Positions 25,410-34,142 of a DNA stretch of 64,000 nt are shown here, one piece after another (the stretch's first letter is position 1; the number at the start of each line of letters is the position of its first letter). The position numbers were made by a program, and so were the translations under genes. A model generated the notes under the pieces. The model was not told where the DNA came from. It did not search any database and saw only the letters and a program-made list of their open reading frames with translations. The stretch is taken from contig CALGIG010000048.1 in assembly GCA_937915865.1 (NCBI GenBank), forward strand, positions 1 through 64,000, given 5' to 3'. The DNA is from an uncultured Prolixibacteraceae bacterium (GTDB lineage: Bacteria > Bacteroidota > Bacteroidia > Bacteroidales > Prolixibacteraceae).

Positions 25410-25772
25410 ATGAATAAAAAGATTGCTATTCCGATGGAAAACGGCGTTTTGTGCGCCCACTTTGGTCATTGTCAACAATTTGCTATAGTTGATGTTGTTG
25501 ACGGAGTAATTACCGATGTCAGGGAATTGACACCACCCGAACATGTTCCGGGCGTTTATCCCCGCTGGGTTGCCAGCTTTGGCGTAACCGATGTGATTGG
25601 CGGAGGTATGGGACAAAAAGCGATTGACTTGTTTCACCAGCAAAACATCAATGTTTTTGTGGGTGCGCCAGCGAAGCAAGCGAAAGAGCTCGTCAACGAT
25701 TTTATTGCTGATAAGCTTACCCTGACTGCCAACTATTGCAATCATGATGGTAACCACAACTGTAACCACTAG
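25410..25772 (+). CDS. Orp/NifX-like cluster-binding protein with Cys/His tail
   Basis: This 120-aa protein starts MNKKIAIPMENGVLCAHFGHC, the form typical of the ORP (orange protein) branch of the NifX family; in Desulfovibrio, ORP binds a Mo-Cu sulfide cluster. Its C-terminus carries NYCNHDGNHNCNH, a metal-binding-looking Cys/His tail absent from the other two copies. Its end overlaps the DUF89 gene by 29 bp. Together with the twin MinD ATPases downstream it resembles the ORP complex genes. Confidence 0.85.
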   Translation: MNKKIAIPMENGVLCAHFGHCQQFAIVDVVDGVITDVRELTPPEHVPGVYPRWVASFGVTDVIGGGMGQKAIDLFHQQNINVFVGAPAKQAKELVNDFIADKLTLTANYCNHDGNHNCNH

Positions 25773-26634
25773 GGAAGAATGTGGGGTAATTTCAGATTAT
25801 CGTTGTTATTTCTGTTTTGCCAGAGCTTTCGAACGGCTTCTTGAAAAAACAGAACTTGAACCTGACGCGAAAAAATGGTTTGCCAGAGAGATGTTCGGTT
25901 TATTCAATCATGGAAAAAACGGATTTTCAATTCCGAAGATGTCTCGCGAACTACATGTGCTTTTGAAACAGCATAGCAATGATCCCGATCCGTATCAAGA
26001 ACAAAAAAAGCAAAGCAACGACTTGGTTTTAAATATGTATCCTGAATTGAAGGATCTTGTTTTTCATTCGACGAATTACTTTGACACGGCGTTGCGCCTG
26101 GCTATTGCCGGAAATATTATCGACTACGGGATCAGCAACAGCTTCGATTTACTTTCGACAATCGATAAGGTCCTGAATTCAAAATTTGCCATCGACGATT
26201 CGCTTGAATTAAAGCAAGCCCTTTCCGAAGCAAAAACGGTGCTTTATCTGGGTGACAATTGCGGCGAATTAGTTTTCGACAAGTTGTTCATCGAAACGAT
26301 CATTCATCCAAACCTGATTTATGCAGTTCGGGATGAGCCGGTGATCAACGATGTAACACTCGATGATGCCCGTTATGTTGGGATGGATCGTGTTGCCAAT
26401 CTGGTCTCGAATGGTTACGATGCGCCGTCAACCCTGCTGGAACATTGTTCGTCCGAATTTCTTGAAGTGTTCAACCGTGCCGATGTGATTATCTCGAAAG
26501 GACAAGGCAACCTCGAAGGTTTGCTAGGCAAAACGGATAAGGAAGTTTATTTTCTTCTGATGGTAAAATGCGAAGTGATTGCTGATGCCCTTGGAGTTAA
26601 AAAAGGTGATTTTGTAGTAAAGAAACGATGTTGA
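25744..26634 (+). CDS. DUF89/ARMT1-like protein
   Basis: This 296-aa protein is of the DUF89 family: N-terminal CxxC (DYRCYFCFAR), the central metal/phosphatase motif YLGDNCGELVFDK near residue 170, then VRDEPVINDVT and ISKGQGNLEGL. The family includes metal-dependent damage-control phosphatases. The Cys-bearing group found with MinD/ferredoxin genes has no proven role. The C-terminus ends in Cys (KKRC). The start (25744 or the next Met) lies in the preceding gene; the end overlaps the next ATPase gene by 7 bp. Confidence 0.85.
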   Translation: MMVTTTVTTREECGVISDYRCYFCFARAFERLLEKTELEPDAKKWFAREMFGLFNHGKNGFSIPKMSRELHVLLKQHSNDPDPYQEQKKQSNDLVLNMYPELKDLVFHSTNYFDTALRLAIAGNIIDYGISNSFDLLSTIDKVLNSKFAIDDSLELKQALSEAKTVLYLGDNCGELVFDKLFIETIIHPNLIYAVRDEPVINDVTLDDARYVGMDRVANLVSNGYDAPSTLLEHCSSEFLEVFNRADVIISKGQGNLEGLLGKTDKEVYFLLMVKCEVIADALGVKKGDFVVKKRC

Positions 26635-27497
26635 AAAAAATAAAAATAGTTGTTGCCAGTGGCAAAGGCGGAACCGGGAAAACGCTGGTTTCGACTAATC
26701 TTTTCTGGACAGCACAAAAAGCAGGTTGGCAAGTAACGCTGGTCGATTGCGATGCGGAAGAACCCAATGTGGCCGAATTTATTTCAGGAGAAATAACCAT
26801 TAATTTTACCGTTTCACAAAAAATACCGGTTATTGATCCTGAAAGCTGCGCGTTTTGCGGCAAATGTTTCAGTTACTGTAATTACAATGCCATCATTTAT
26901 CTTCCGGCCAATCGGTTTATTCAGGTGGTCGAAGATTTATGCCACGACTGCGGCGCTTGCACTGTTGCCTGCAAATTTGGAGCGATCACTGAAAAAGATA
27001 AGCAACTGGGAACAGTTAAATCCATGTCGCTGAACAGTCAGGCCGAGCTCGTTGAAGCTTGCGCCGATGTGGGTGTTTATTCGCCGGTGCCGGTTATAAA
27101 AAAGGCGATTAAATCAGTGGCTGATCAGAACCTGACAATCCTTGATTCGCCTCCGGGTATCTCATGCCCGTTTATTGCAACCGTTGAAAGTGCCGATTAC
27201 GTGATTCTGGTTACCGAGCCTACGCCTTTTGGGCTAAACGACCTAAAGCTGTCGGCTGAGACGCTGATGCAGCTTCAGAAACCTTTTGGGGTGATTGTCA
27301 ACCGCGCCGGATTGGGTAACCGCGAAGTTTACGACTGGCTGAAACAAAACAAGATTCAGCTTTTGCTCGAAATTCCATTCGACCGTGAAATTGCCCGTAT
27401 TTATTCTGAAGGCCGGTTGCTGGCAGAAGAAAAACCCGCTTATCAACTTCAGTTTAAACAAGTATTAAAAACGATTGAAAACTTAGTTAAAAGATGA
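26628..27497 (+). CDS. MinD-type ATPase with inserted 2[4Fe-4S] ferredoxin domain (first)
   Basis: This 289-aa protein has a deviant Walker A (ASGKGGTGKT, residues 10-19), a ferredoxin insert with two four-Cys motifs (CAFCGKCFSYC about residue 74; CHDCGACTVAC about 105) and Walker B-like LDSPPGISCP. This architecture is that of the two MinD-like ATPases of the Desulfovibrio ORP complex. These proteins form heterodimers that load or use Fe-S clusters. The gene starts within the DUF89 gene and is followed, after 118 bp with a repeat, by its paralogue. Confidence 0.9.
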   Translation: MLKKIKIVVASGKGGTGKTLVSTNLFWTAQKAGWQVTLVDCDAEEPNVAEFISGEITINFTVSQKIPVIDPESCAFCGKCFSYCNYNAIIYLPANRFIQVVEDLCHDCGACTVACKFGAITEKDKQLGTVKSMSLNSQAELVEACADVGVYSPVPVIKKAIKSVADQNLTILDSPPGISCPFIATVESADYVILVTEPTPFGLNDLKLSAETLMQLQKPFGVIVNRAGLGNREVYDWLKQNKIQLLLEIPFDREIARIYSEGRLLAEEKPAYQLQFKQVLKTIENLVKR

Positions 27498-27570
27498 AAC
27501 GACCATGAGAAAGCCGTTTTCTTATAGACACATAATTAAAAAACAAAAAAAGAATGCTGTCTTTTTTAAG

Positions 27571-27604
27571 CCTCACCCTTCGGGGGAGGTTTGGAGGGGG
27601 TTTA
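27571..27604. repeat. Interspersed GC-rich repeat within the operon
   Basis: CACCCTTCGGGGGAGGTTTGG and its G-rich tail form a small hairpin-prone element. A related inverted copy lies at 61627-61655 (CCCCTAAATCCCCCGAAGGGG). Such elements are scattered in Bacteroidota genomes. This one interrupts an otherwise tightly packed gene series. Confidence 0.55.
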
Positions 27605-27615
27605 ATTATTAACCG

Positions 27616-28488
27616 ATGAATGAAATTGTAGTTTTAAGCGGGAAAGGTGGAACCGGAAAAACCAGTATCAGTGCGGCTTTTGCAGCATTGAACCCAAATA
27701 CAGTTGTTGCCGATTGCGACGTAGATGCAGCAAATCTTCATCTGGTTCTACAACCTGTTAATTATCTTCAGCGCAACTTCACCACAGGGCATACGGCAGT
27801 TGTCGAATATAATACTTGCACCAATTGCGGAAAGTGCATCAATTGTTGCCGTTTCGATGCCATTTCGTTTCAGAAAGGAAAAGTAATCGTATCAGAAGTA
27901 TTGTGCGACGGCTGCAAATTGTGCTCACGGATATGTCCAACTAAGTCGATTGAAATGATACCCAACAGCAAAAGCTATTGGTACGCAGGGAAATACCGGA
28001 ATGGGAAAATGATTCATGCAAGGTTAGCTCCTGGCGAAGAAAATTCAGGGAAACTGGTCAATGTGGTACGCGAAAATGCCCGGAAGACCGCACAGGAAAC
28101 AGGCTGGGAAACGATCATTATTGACGGGCCTCCGGGAACAGGGTGCCCGGCTATTTCGTCGGTAACCGGTACTAATAAAGCTGTGATTGTTACCGAACCT
28201 ACCAATTCAGGATTTCACGATATGAAACGTGTATTGGAAATCACAGGCAACTTCAAGGTTGCATCGTTTGTCGTGATCAACAAATACGATCTGAATGAAG
28301 TAATTTCAGCAAAAATAGAAGACTGGTGTATCGAAAATAACATTCCTGTTGTCGGTAAAATTCCATTCGACGATCAAATCGTTGAAGCGATGATTAATTG
28401 CCAGAGTATTATAGAATGGCAACCTGAGTCGCAAGTAAGCAAAGAAATAAAATCCATTTGGAATCTAATTAATCAATTTCCTGACTGA
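27616..28488 (+). CDS. MinD-type ATPase with inserted 2[4Fe-4S] ferredoxin domain (second)
   Basis: This 290-aa paralogue of the preceding ATPase has Walker A LSGKGGTGKT, ferredoxin Cys motifs CTNCGKCINCC and CDGCKLCSRIC, and Walker B-like IIDGPPGTGCP. The fused ferredoxin puts cluster redox and ATP hydrolysis in one protein. Paired copies like this occur in ORP-type loci. It ends 3 bp before the deformylase gene. Confidence 0.9.
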   Translation: MNEIVVLSGKGGTGKTSISAAFAALNPNTVVADCDVDAANLHLVLQPVNYLQRNFTTGHTAVVEYNTCTNCGKCINCCRFDAISFQKGKVIVSEVLCDGCKLCSRICPTKSIEMIPNSKSYWYAGKYRNGKMIHARLAPGEENSGKLVNVVRENARKTAQETGWETIIIDGPPGTGCPAISSVTGTNKAVIVTEPTNSGFHDMKRVLEITGNFKVASFVVINKYDLNEVISAKIEDWCIENNIPVVGKIPFDDQIVEAMINCQSIIEWQPESQVSKEIKSIWNLINQFPD

Positions 28489-28491
28489 TCT

Positions 28492-29010
28492 ATGATTGTT
28501 CCGGTAATTCTATATGGATACCCGATGCTTCGGAAACAATGTTTTGAGGTGAATAAATCAGACGATGTATCCCAACTATCTGCTGATTTATTTGATACAG
28601 TTAAGAAATCGAAAGGAATTGGATTGGCGGCCCCACAAATTGGCATACTAAAGCGTGCCTTTGTAATTGATACTACCTTATTCTCAAAAGATCAGGAAAA
28701 TATTGCACCTATATGTGAACAGATTTTCATAAATCCTGAAATATTAGAACAAAGCGCCAGCAAAATATATTACGAAGAAGGCTGCCTAAGCATTCCTGAA
28801 ATATTCGAGGAGGTTCAACGCCCCGAAAAAATTACAGTCAGATATCTTGACGCGGAATTCAAGCAAATTGAGGAAGAATTAGACGGAATTCAAGCACGCA
28901 TTTTTCAGCATGAGTTTGACCACTTAAATGGGATACTGTTCATCGACAGGCTTAATCCGCTCAAAAGAAAACTATTGGCAAGAAACCTTAATAAAATTGT
29001 TAATTCTTAA
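28492..29010 (+). CDS. def: Peptide deformylase
   Basis: This 172-aa protein has all three deformylase motifs: GIGLAAPQIG, EGCLSIP (metal Cys) and FQHEFDHLNG (HExxH-type metal ligands). It removes the N-formyl group from new proteins using Fe2+ (or Zn/Ni). Its place inside a redox/Fe-S operon is unusual; it may be a second, stress-adapted copy. It is separated by 3 and 12 bp from its neighbours. Confidence 0.93.
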   Translation: MIVPVILYGYPMLRKQCFEVNKSDDVSQLSADLFDTVKKSKGIGLAAPQIGILKRAFVIDTTLFSKDQENIAPICEQIFINPEILEQSASKIYYEEGCLSIPEIFEEVQRPEKITVRYLDAEFKQIEEELDGIQARIFQHEFDHLNGILFIDRLNPLKRKLLARNLNKIVNS

Positions 29011-29022
29011 ACTATCTAAATA

Positions 29023-29829
29023 ATGAATCCAAATCAGCCCATTGAAAAAAGCATAAAGCCGAATATTAAGAACATTATCTTGGTTGCGTCGGGTAAAGGT
29101 GGAGTGGGAAAATCGACTGTGGCAGCAGGAATGTGCATGTCGCTGGTAGCTGAAGGCTATTCAGTTGGTTTGCTGGATGCCGATATTTATGGCCCTTCAG
29201 TTCCAACTTTATTTAACCTGAAGAACATCCGTCCTTCCTATTTGCAAAAAGACGGTAAAAATGTTATTCCTCCGGTTGAACGATATGGAATTAAGATCAT
29301 GTCAATCGGTTTCTTCATGGAGCCCAATCAGGCAGTGATTTGGCGCGGGCCGTTGGCATCACAGGGAGTAAAACAGTTCCTGGATGAAACTGACTGGGGC
29401 AATTTGGATTACCTGATCATAGACACTCCTCCCGGAACCGGAGATATTCACATTTCACTTTTGCAGCAATATCAAATAAGTGGCGTAATCATAGTCACCA
29501 CACCTCAAACTGTTGCTATCGCCGATGTTCAGAAAGCAATCAGTATGTTTGGCGATCCAAATATCGGAGTACCCGTTCTAGGCATCGTCGAAAATATGGC
29601 ATGGTTTACACCCACTGTTCATCCTGATGAAAAATATTATCTGTTCGGTCAGGGAGGCGGAAAATTACTGTCGAAAAAGTTCAATATTCCACTAATTGCC
29701 CAAATTCCGATAAATGAGACCATTTGCACCAGTTGCGACGGAGGAACGCTCAACGAATTATTCTCCGACAGCGAAGTAAAATCAGGATTCGATAAAATAA
29801 CAAACCAGATACTTTGCACTAATCAGTAA
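29023..29829 (+). CDS. mrp: Mrp/ApbC-type Fe-S cluster carrier ATPase
   Basis: This 268-aa protein has deviant Walker A ASGKGGVGKST, DADIYGPSVP, Walker B IIDTPPGTGD and a C-terminal CTSC (residues about 240), matching the CxxC that holds the bridging [4Fe-4S] in Mrp/ApbC/NBP35 carriers. It lacks the N-terminal DUF59 domain of many bacterial Mrp proteins. It probably transfers Fe-S clusters to partners of this operon. It is flanked closely by def and a thioesterase gene. Confidence 0.9.
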   Translation: MNPNQPIEKSIKPNIKNIILVASGKGGVGKSTVAAGMCMSLVAEGYSVGLLDADIYGPSVPTLFNLKNIRPSYLQKDGKNVIPPVERYGIKIMSIGFFMEPNQAVIWRGPLASQGVKQFLDETDWGNLDYLIIDTPPGTGDIHISLLQQYQISGVIIVTTPQTVAIADVQKAISMFGDPNIGVPVLGIVENMAWFTPTVHPDEKYYLFGQGGGKLLSKKFNIPLIAQIPINETICTSCDGGTLNELFSDSEVKSGFDKITNQILCTNQ

Positions 29830-29837
29830 AATAAATC

Positions 29838-30242
29838 ATGATCGAACACGAATATACATTCAGGGTGATGTATCCCGACACCGATAAAATGGGGACCGTA
29901 CACCATTCGAATTATCCCAAATATTACGAAACAGCCCGATGGGAATTGTTTCGAAGCATCGGTATTCCTTACCAGACCGTTGAAAAAGCCGGATATATGC
30001 TTCCGGTCATTCGCATGAATTTCAAATTTATAAAAACGGTCCAATACGACGCTCTGCTTCGTGTGAAAACAACGTTGAAAGCTATAAAAGGAGTTCGGAT
30101 CTGGTTTACCTACAAACTTTACAACGAACAAAACGAATTGGTAAACGAAGCCGAAACCGAACTTGCTTTCGTGGAAATGGGTACCTGGAAACCCTGTGCT
30201 GCGCCGGAGTTTGTGCTGAAAGCCATTCAAGAAACCGATTAA
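29838..30242 (+). CDS. YbgC-type acyl-CoA thioesterase (second copy)
   Basis: This 134-aa hotdog protein has the signature YPDTDKMGTVHHSNYPKYYE, like the copy at 1385 but with His-His in place of Tyr-Tyr near the active site. It hydrolyses acyl-CoA or related thioesters. Its position beside CoA-disulfide reductase suggests CoA-thiol chemistry, but that is inference. It lies 8 bp after mrp and 11 bp before trmO. Confidence 0.87.
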   Translation: MIEHEYTFRVMYPDTDKMGTVHHSNYPKYYETARWELFRSIGIPYQTVEKAGYMLPVIRMNFKFIKTVQYDALLRVKTTLKAIKGVRIWFTYKLYNEQNELVNEAETELAFVEMGTWKPCAAPEFVLKAIQETD

Positions 30243-30253
30243 AAAATTCATCG

Positions 30254-30763
30254 ATGAATAAAATAACTTATTATCCGGTTGGTATAGCACACACTCCATT
30301 TCGCACTCCTGAAGGTACGCCAATTCAAGCAACGGTGGCAAAGGACATTCATGGTAAAATCGAAATATTTCCAGAATACGTCAAAGGACTAAAAGACCTG
30401 GAAGGTTTTTCCCATATCATTGTTCTATTTCATTTACATATCGCGAAGTTTAAATCCCTGCATGTCATACCGTTTCTTGACACCGAATCTCACGGTGTTT
30501 TTGCAACCCGCTCACCTGCACGCCCGAATCAAATTGGTTTTTCTGTTGTCGAACTCGAAAAAGTGGAAGACAACATGTTGTTTGTGAAGAATATTGACAT
30601 TCTCGACGGTTCTCCAATACTGGATATTAAACCTTATATACCACAATTTGACGTGTTTGAAACAACCCGAAACGGTTGGTTTGAAGCGAACTTGTCACAA
30701 ATACACAACAAAAAAGATGATGGCCGTTTTGCAAAACCGGATCATTCGTCGGATGGAGATTAA
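30254..30763 (+). CDS. trmO: tRNA (t6A37) methyltransferase TrmO (TsaA-like)
   Basis: This 169-aa TsaA-like protein starts YYPVGIAHTPF and has the hallmark FATRSPARPNQIG near residue 80. TrmO methylates N6-threonylcarbamoyladenosine in tRNA using S-adenosylmethionine. The homologue here lacks the C-terminal domain of E. coli TrmO, as in many archaeal and anaerobe proteins often seen with metal genes, so the tRNA role is likely but not certain. Confidence 0.8.
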   Translation: MNKITYYPVGIAHTPFRTPEGTPIQATVAKDIHGKIEIFPEYVKGLKDLEGFSHIIVLFHLHIAKFKSLHVIPFLDTESHGVFATRSPARPNQIGFSVVELEKVEDNMLFVKNIDILDGSPILDIKPYIPQFDVFETTRNGWFEANLSQIHNKKDDGRFAKPDHSSDGD

Positions 30764-30771
30764 ACTGTTGT

Positions 30772-31236
30772 ATGACGAACAATACTTTAACTAAAAATAT
30801 GACCAGGCAGGAAACAATAGACAAATCGCAACAACTTTTCGATGAAGGTTTTGCCTGTTCACAATCAATATTGCTGACTTTTGCCAGTCAGTTCGACCTT
30901 GATGAATGGACTGCCAAGCTTATTTCGTCAACTTTTGGAGGTGGCATGGGGCGTTTGCGTGAAAAATGCGGTGCAGTAACCGGTGGGTTTATGGTTCTGG
31001 GCCTTAAATACGGCAACGCAAATCCTAAAGATATGGATACCAAACTGGCCGCATACCGGAAAGTACGCGACTTAAACCATCAGATAGAAGAAATTCACGG
31101 CACGACCATTTGTGGTGAGATTCTCAGGAAATTTGCCACCGAAGCCGATGTTGCCGAACGGAAGCACCATAAAATTATTTGCCGGAAGATTGTTGGCGAT
31201 GTAACCGGGCAGGTATTTGATTTGATAAACAGCTAA
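30772..31236 (+). CDS. C_GCAxxG_C_C family redox/cluster protein
   Basis: This 154-aa protein is of the C_GCAxxG_C_C family: FACSQ near residue 29, MGRLREKCGAVTGG near 60-73, then TTICGEIL and KIICRKI, giving the four spaced Cys. The start may be the Met at 30799, closer to the usual family N-terminus. The family is widespread in anaerobes and thought to bind a redox cofactor or iron. It is 21 bp before the CoA-disulfide reductase gene. Confidence 0.86.
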   Translation: MTNNTLTKNMTRQETIDKSQQLFDEGFACSQSILLTFASQFDLDEWTAKLISSTFGGGMGRLREKCGAVTGGFMVLGLKYGNANPKDMDTKLAAYRKVRDLNHQIEEIHGTTICGEILRKFATEADVAERKHHKIICRKIVGDVTGQVFDLINS

Positions 31237-31257
31237 CACACAAATAAAAACTAAACT

Positions 31258-32952
31258 ATGAACGCAAAAAGAATTATCGTGATTGGCGGTTCGGCTGCCG
31301 GTCCGAAAGCTGCATCGAGAGCTCGTCGCATGGACGAAAATGCTGAGATAACAATTATCCAGAAAGCCTCCGACCTTTCTATGGCTTCATGTGGCTATCC
31401 GTATTATATCGGGGGCTTTTTCGACGACCGCGACCAATTGTTGTGCTCGCCTGCCGGAGTTGTCCGCGATTCAAAATTTTTCTGGAATGCCAAGAAAATC
31501 ACAACCAAAGTCAATACTGAAGTCACTGCCATCAACCGGGAAAAGAAACTCGTAGAATTTACCAATCTGGTTTCAGGGGAAAAGAGCACTGCCGAATATG
31601 ATAAACTGATTATTGCTACTGGCGCTACTCCCCGGAAACCACCAGTTCCGGGAATTGATTTGGAAGGAATAACCACTTTGCAATCGTTACCCGATGCTGA
31701 TTTTTTGCGCAAGGTACACGACGAAGGACAGATTAAAAAAGCGGTGGTCATTGGGGGTGGACTGATTGGTATTGAAACCTGCGAAGCCCTTCATCTGGCC
31801 GGAATTGAAATTACTATGATCGAATTGCTGCCACAATTGCTTACCTTCCTCGATAAAAAAATGGCGCGGCTCGTCGAAAAATATGTGATGAGCAAAGCCA
31901 ATGTGATCCTCGAAAACGGGGTGGCTGCCTTCCTTGGGGAAAACGGGAAACTTACCGCTGTGAAACTTCAAAACGGGACCGAAATCCCATGCGAACTGGC
32001 GGTGATTGCAATCGGTGTTTCTCCAAATACAAAACTTGCAACAGCTGCTGGTTTACTCATTGGACAAACAGGTGGCATTATCGTCGATGAATACATGCAA
32101 ACCATTGATCCTGATATTTATGCGGTTGGAGATTGTATCGAAATCCCTAATCTCCTTACCGGCAATCCGGTTCATGCTCCGTATGGCGACCTGGCCAATT
32201 TACAAGGCCGCGTAGCTGGCGAAAATGTTATTTCAGGAAATGTGGCCCGATTTCCTGGAACAATACAAACTGGCGTTTGCAAAGTATTCGATTATGGCGT
32301 GGGCTCAACCGGACTTTCGAAGAAGAATTGCCTGAAAGCAGGGATTACCAACATCGAAACGGTAGTAAATGCCAGTCTGGACAAGCCAGGTTTTATGGAT
32401 GGCAAATTGCTGATTACGAAACTGGTGGTTGACAAACCTAACGGTATCATTCTGGGGGCACAGGTGATCGGCCCTGGCGATGTGAGCAAACAGTTGGCCA
32501 TCTGGGCGATGGCTATTAAAGGTTCGCTCACCGTCGAAGATATGATTAATGCCGACTTGCCTTATGCACCGCCTTATTCGCTGGCCATCGACCACAGCAT
32601 TGCTACGGCACATATCATGCAAAATAAGCTGAAAGGCTTTTTTACCGGAATATCTTCGGAACAACTTCGGGATAAACTAAAAAGCAAAGATCCGCTTGTT
32701 CTACTGGATGTCCGCAACCCCAACGAAAATGAGCAAATGCATCTGGGAATTGGTGAAAAACTCATTCCATTGGGTCAACTTCGCAACCGGTTAAACGAAA
32801 TGCCCGAAGATAAAAATACGGAGATCATTACCTGGTGTAAAATTTCGCTTCGTGGGTATGAAGCTGCGTTAATCCTTCAGGCAAATGGCTATAAAAATGT
32901 GAAGGTTTTGGAAGGCGGAATTATGGCCTGGCCGTATAAACGTGAAAAATAA
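31258..32952 (+). CDS. CoA-disulfide reductase-type flavoprotein fused to rhodanese
   Basis: This 564-aa protein has an FAD-binding GGSAAGPKAASRAR start, the single redox Cys in SMASCGYPYYIGG (residue about 45), NAD-binding VVIGGGLIGIETCE and a dimerisation domain, followed by a rhodanese domain (about 465-560) with LLDVRNPNENE and a possible active Cys in ITWCKISLRG. CoA-disulfide reductase-rhodanese fusions reduce CoA disulfide, CoA persulfide or polysulfide with NAD(P)H. Here it is the likely electron entry to the HdrBC-like pair, since no HdrA is present. It is well placed to process sulfane sulfur. Confidence 0.92.
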   Translation: MNAKRIIVIGGSAAGPKAASRARRMDENAEITIIQKASDLSMASCGYPYYIGGFFDDRDQLLCSPAGVVRDSKFFWNAKKITTKVNTEVTAINREKKLVEFTNLVSGEKSTAEYDKLIIATGATPRKPPVPGIDLEGITTLQSLPDADFLRKVHDEGQIKKAVVIGGGLIGIETCEALHLAGIEITMIELLPQLLTFLDKKMARLVEKYVMSKANVILENGVAAFLGENGKLTAVKLQNGTEIPCELAVIAIGVSPNTKLATAAGLLIGQTGGIIVDEYMQTIDPDIYAVGDCIEIPNLLTGNPVHAPYGDLANLQGRVAGENVISGNVARFPGTIQTGVCKVFDYGVGSTGLSKKNCLKAGITNIETVVNASLDKPGFMDGKLLITKLVVDKPNGIILGAQVIGPGDVSKQLAIWAMAIKGSLTVEDMINADLPYAPPYSLAIDHSIATAHIMQNKLKGFFTGISSEQLRDKLKSKDPLVLLDVRNPNENEQMHLGIGEKLIPLGQLRNRLNEMPEDKNTEIITWCKISLRGYEAALILQANGYKNVKVLEGGIMAWPYKREK

Positions 32953-32975
32953 CAACCCCTTTAAAATTACCGACA

Positions 32976-33431
32976 ATGAATCAAATCGTGATTGTTGGAG
33001 TTGAACCTCCTTGTCCCAGATGCAAACTTTTGGGAAATATTATTGATGCCAAAGTAAAAGAATTAAATATAGAGGCCGAGGTTTTTCACTGGGCTTATTC
33101 CACACCTGAAGCGAGAAAGATGGCTAATAACTTTGGACTGATTCCAGGAACTGCCAAAGATGTTTCGGTTAAGATACGTATCCCAATTGATAGTGAAAAA
33201 GTCAGCATGGTCAAAAACAGCACGACAATTCATCCTGAATACGATTTTCGTATTTACAACAACTGCAACTGGACTTTTGAACTGGATGAAGCATTGAGGC
33301 TTTTTGAAAACCGGGCAAAAGAAGTTGGTATCATGATGACCCCCGTTTTGATTATTAACGGGGAATTGAAACATCAAGGCAGTGTCCCCAGTCTAAATAA
33401 AATAAATGAATGGCTTAGGCAATTGAAATAA
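32976..33431 (+). CDS. Thioredoxin-fold protein with CPRC motif
   Basis: This 151-aa protein begins with a beta strand and CPRC (PPCPRCKLL, residues 13-16), the position of a thioredoxin active site, and has a late MTPVLIINGEL with the cis-Pro. The central part (about 50-100) is longer than in small thioredoxins. A cytosolic thiol-disulfide carrier is the likely role, probably serving the neighbouring CoA-disulfide reductase and HdrBC. It lies 12 bp before hdrC. Confidence 0.8.
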   Translation: MNQIVIVGVEPPCPRCKLLGNIIDAKVKELNIEAEVFHWAYSTPEARKMANNFGLIPGTAKDVSVKIRIPIDSEKVSMVKNSTTIHPEYDFRIYNNCNWTFELDEALRLFENRAKEVGIMMTPVLIINGELKHQGSVPSLNKINEWLRQLK

Positions 33432-33443
33432 AAAAACATCAAA

Positions 33444-34142
33444 ATGAATACGCTCAAAGAAGAACTTCTCAAGGACATCCGTTTTGTTGAGGGATTGAAT
33501 TCCTGCATCAACTGTGGGGTTTGCACAGCCATTTGCCCAGCGGCCCAATTTTACAATTACGATCCCAGGATGATTGCAGATACTGTTCAGAAAGGCAATG
33601 AAGCAGAAATTGAGCAGCTTCTGAAAGGCGATACCATTTGGTTTTGCGGAGAATGTCTCTCGTGCAAAACCCGTTGTCCGAGAGGCAACACACCTGGGTA
33701 TATCATTCAGGCTTTACGAGCTTTATCCATCGAAACCGGCTTTTTTATTGAGAGCGAACAGGGACGCAAACAACTGGCATTGAAGCGCACGATTGGAGAA
33801 CACATCCTGAAATACGGCTATTGTGTTTACATCGACGAAATTGACACTGAAATGCACCCTGAACAAGGACCTGTGTGGAATTGGTTCAAACAAAACCGGA
33901 CACAAATGCTTGAAAGGTTGGGTGCGAATTATCAGAAAAACGGTAGCGGAACTTTGCGCCAAATTTCCAAAGAATCGCTCAACGACCTTCAGCGGATTTT
34001 TGATGAAACCGACGCTACCGAACGGTTTGAAAAGATCGAGAAATACTCTGAACAGAAGGCACACGAGCTTAATATCGATTCTCAGGAAGGAAAAGATGCC
34101 TATTTTGACTATTTGCATAATGGCAACAATGAATCCGAATGA
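33444..34142 (+). CDS. hdrC: HdrC-like 2[4Fe-4S] subunit
   Basis: This 232-aa protein has two classic cluster motifs: CINCGVCTAICP (residues about 21-32) and CGECLSCKTRCP (about 70-81), as in heterodisulfide reductase subunit C. It is longer than methanogen HdrC owing to a 110-residue helical C-terminal extension. It should carry electrons to HdrB, whose gene overlaps it by 4 bp. It is cytosolic with no membrane helix. Confidence 0.9.
   Translation: MNTLKEELLKDIRFVEGLNSCINCGVCTAICPAAQFYNYDPRMIADTVQKGNEAEIEQLLKGDTIWFCGECLSCKTRCPRGNTPGYIIQALRALSIETGFFIESEQGRKQLALKRTIGEHILKYGYCVYIDEIDTEMHPEQGPVWNWFKQNRTQMLERLGANYQKNGSGTLRQISKESLNDLQRIFDETDATERFEKIEKYSEQKAHELNIDSQEGKDAYFDYLHNGNNESE

Noticed and set aside
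22109..25772. Three NifX-like genes as evidence for nitrogen fixation
   Set aside because: No nifHDK, nifE/N or nifB is present. The proteins belong with the broader NifX/ORP family and sit with MinD and DUF134 genes.
32729..32744. ATGAGCAAATGC resembling the operator half within the CoA-disulfide reductase gene
   Set aside because: Only the left arm matches; it lies inside a coding region without a promoter box and is probably chance.
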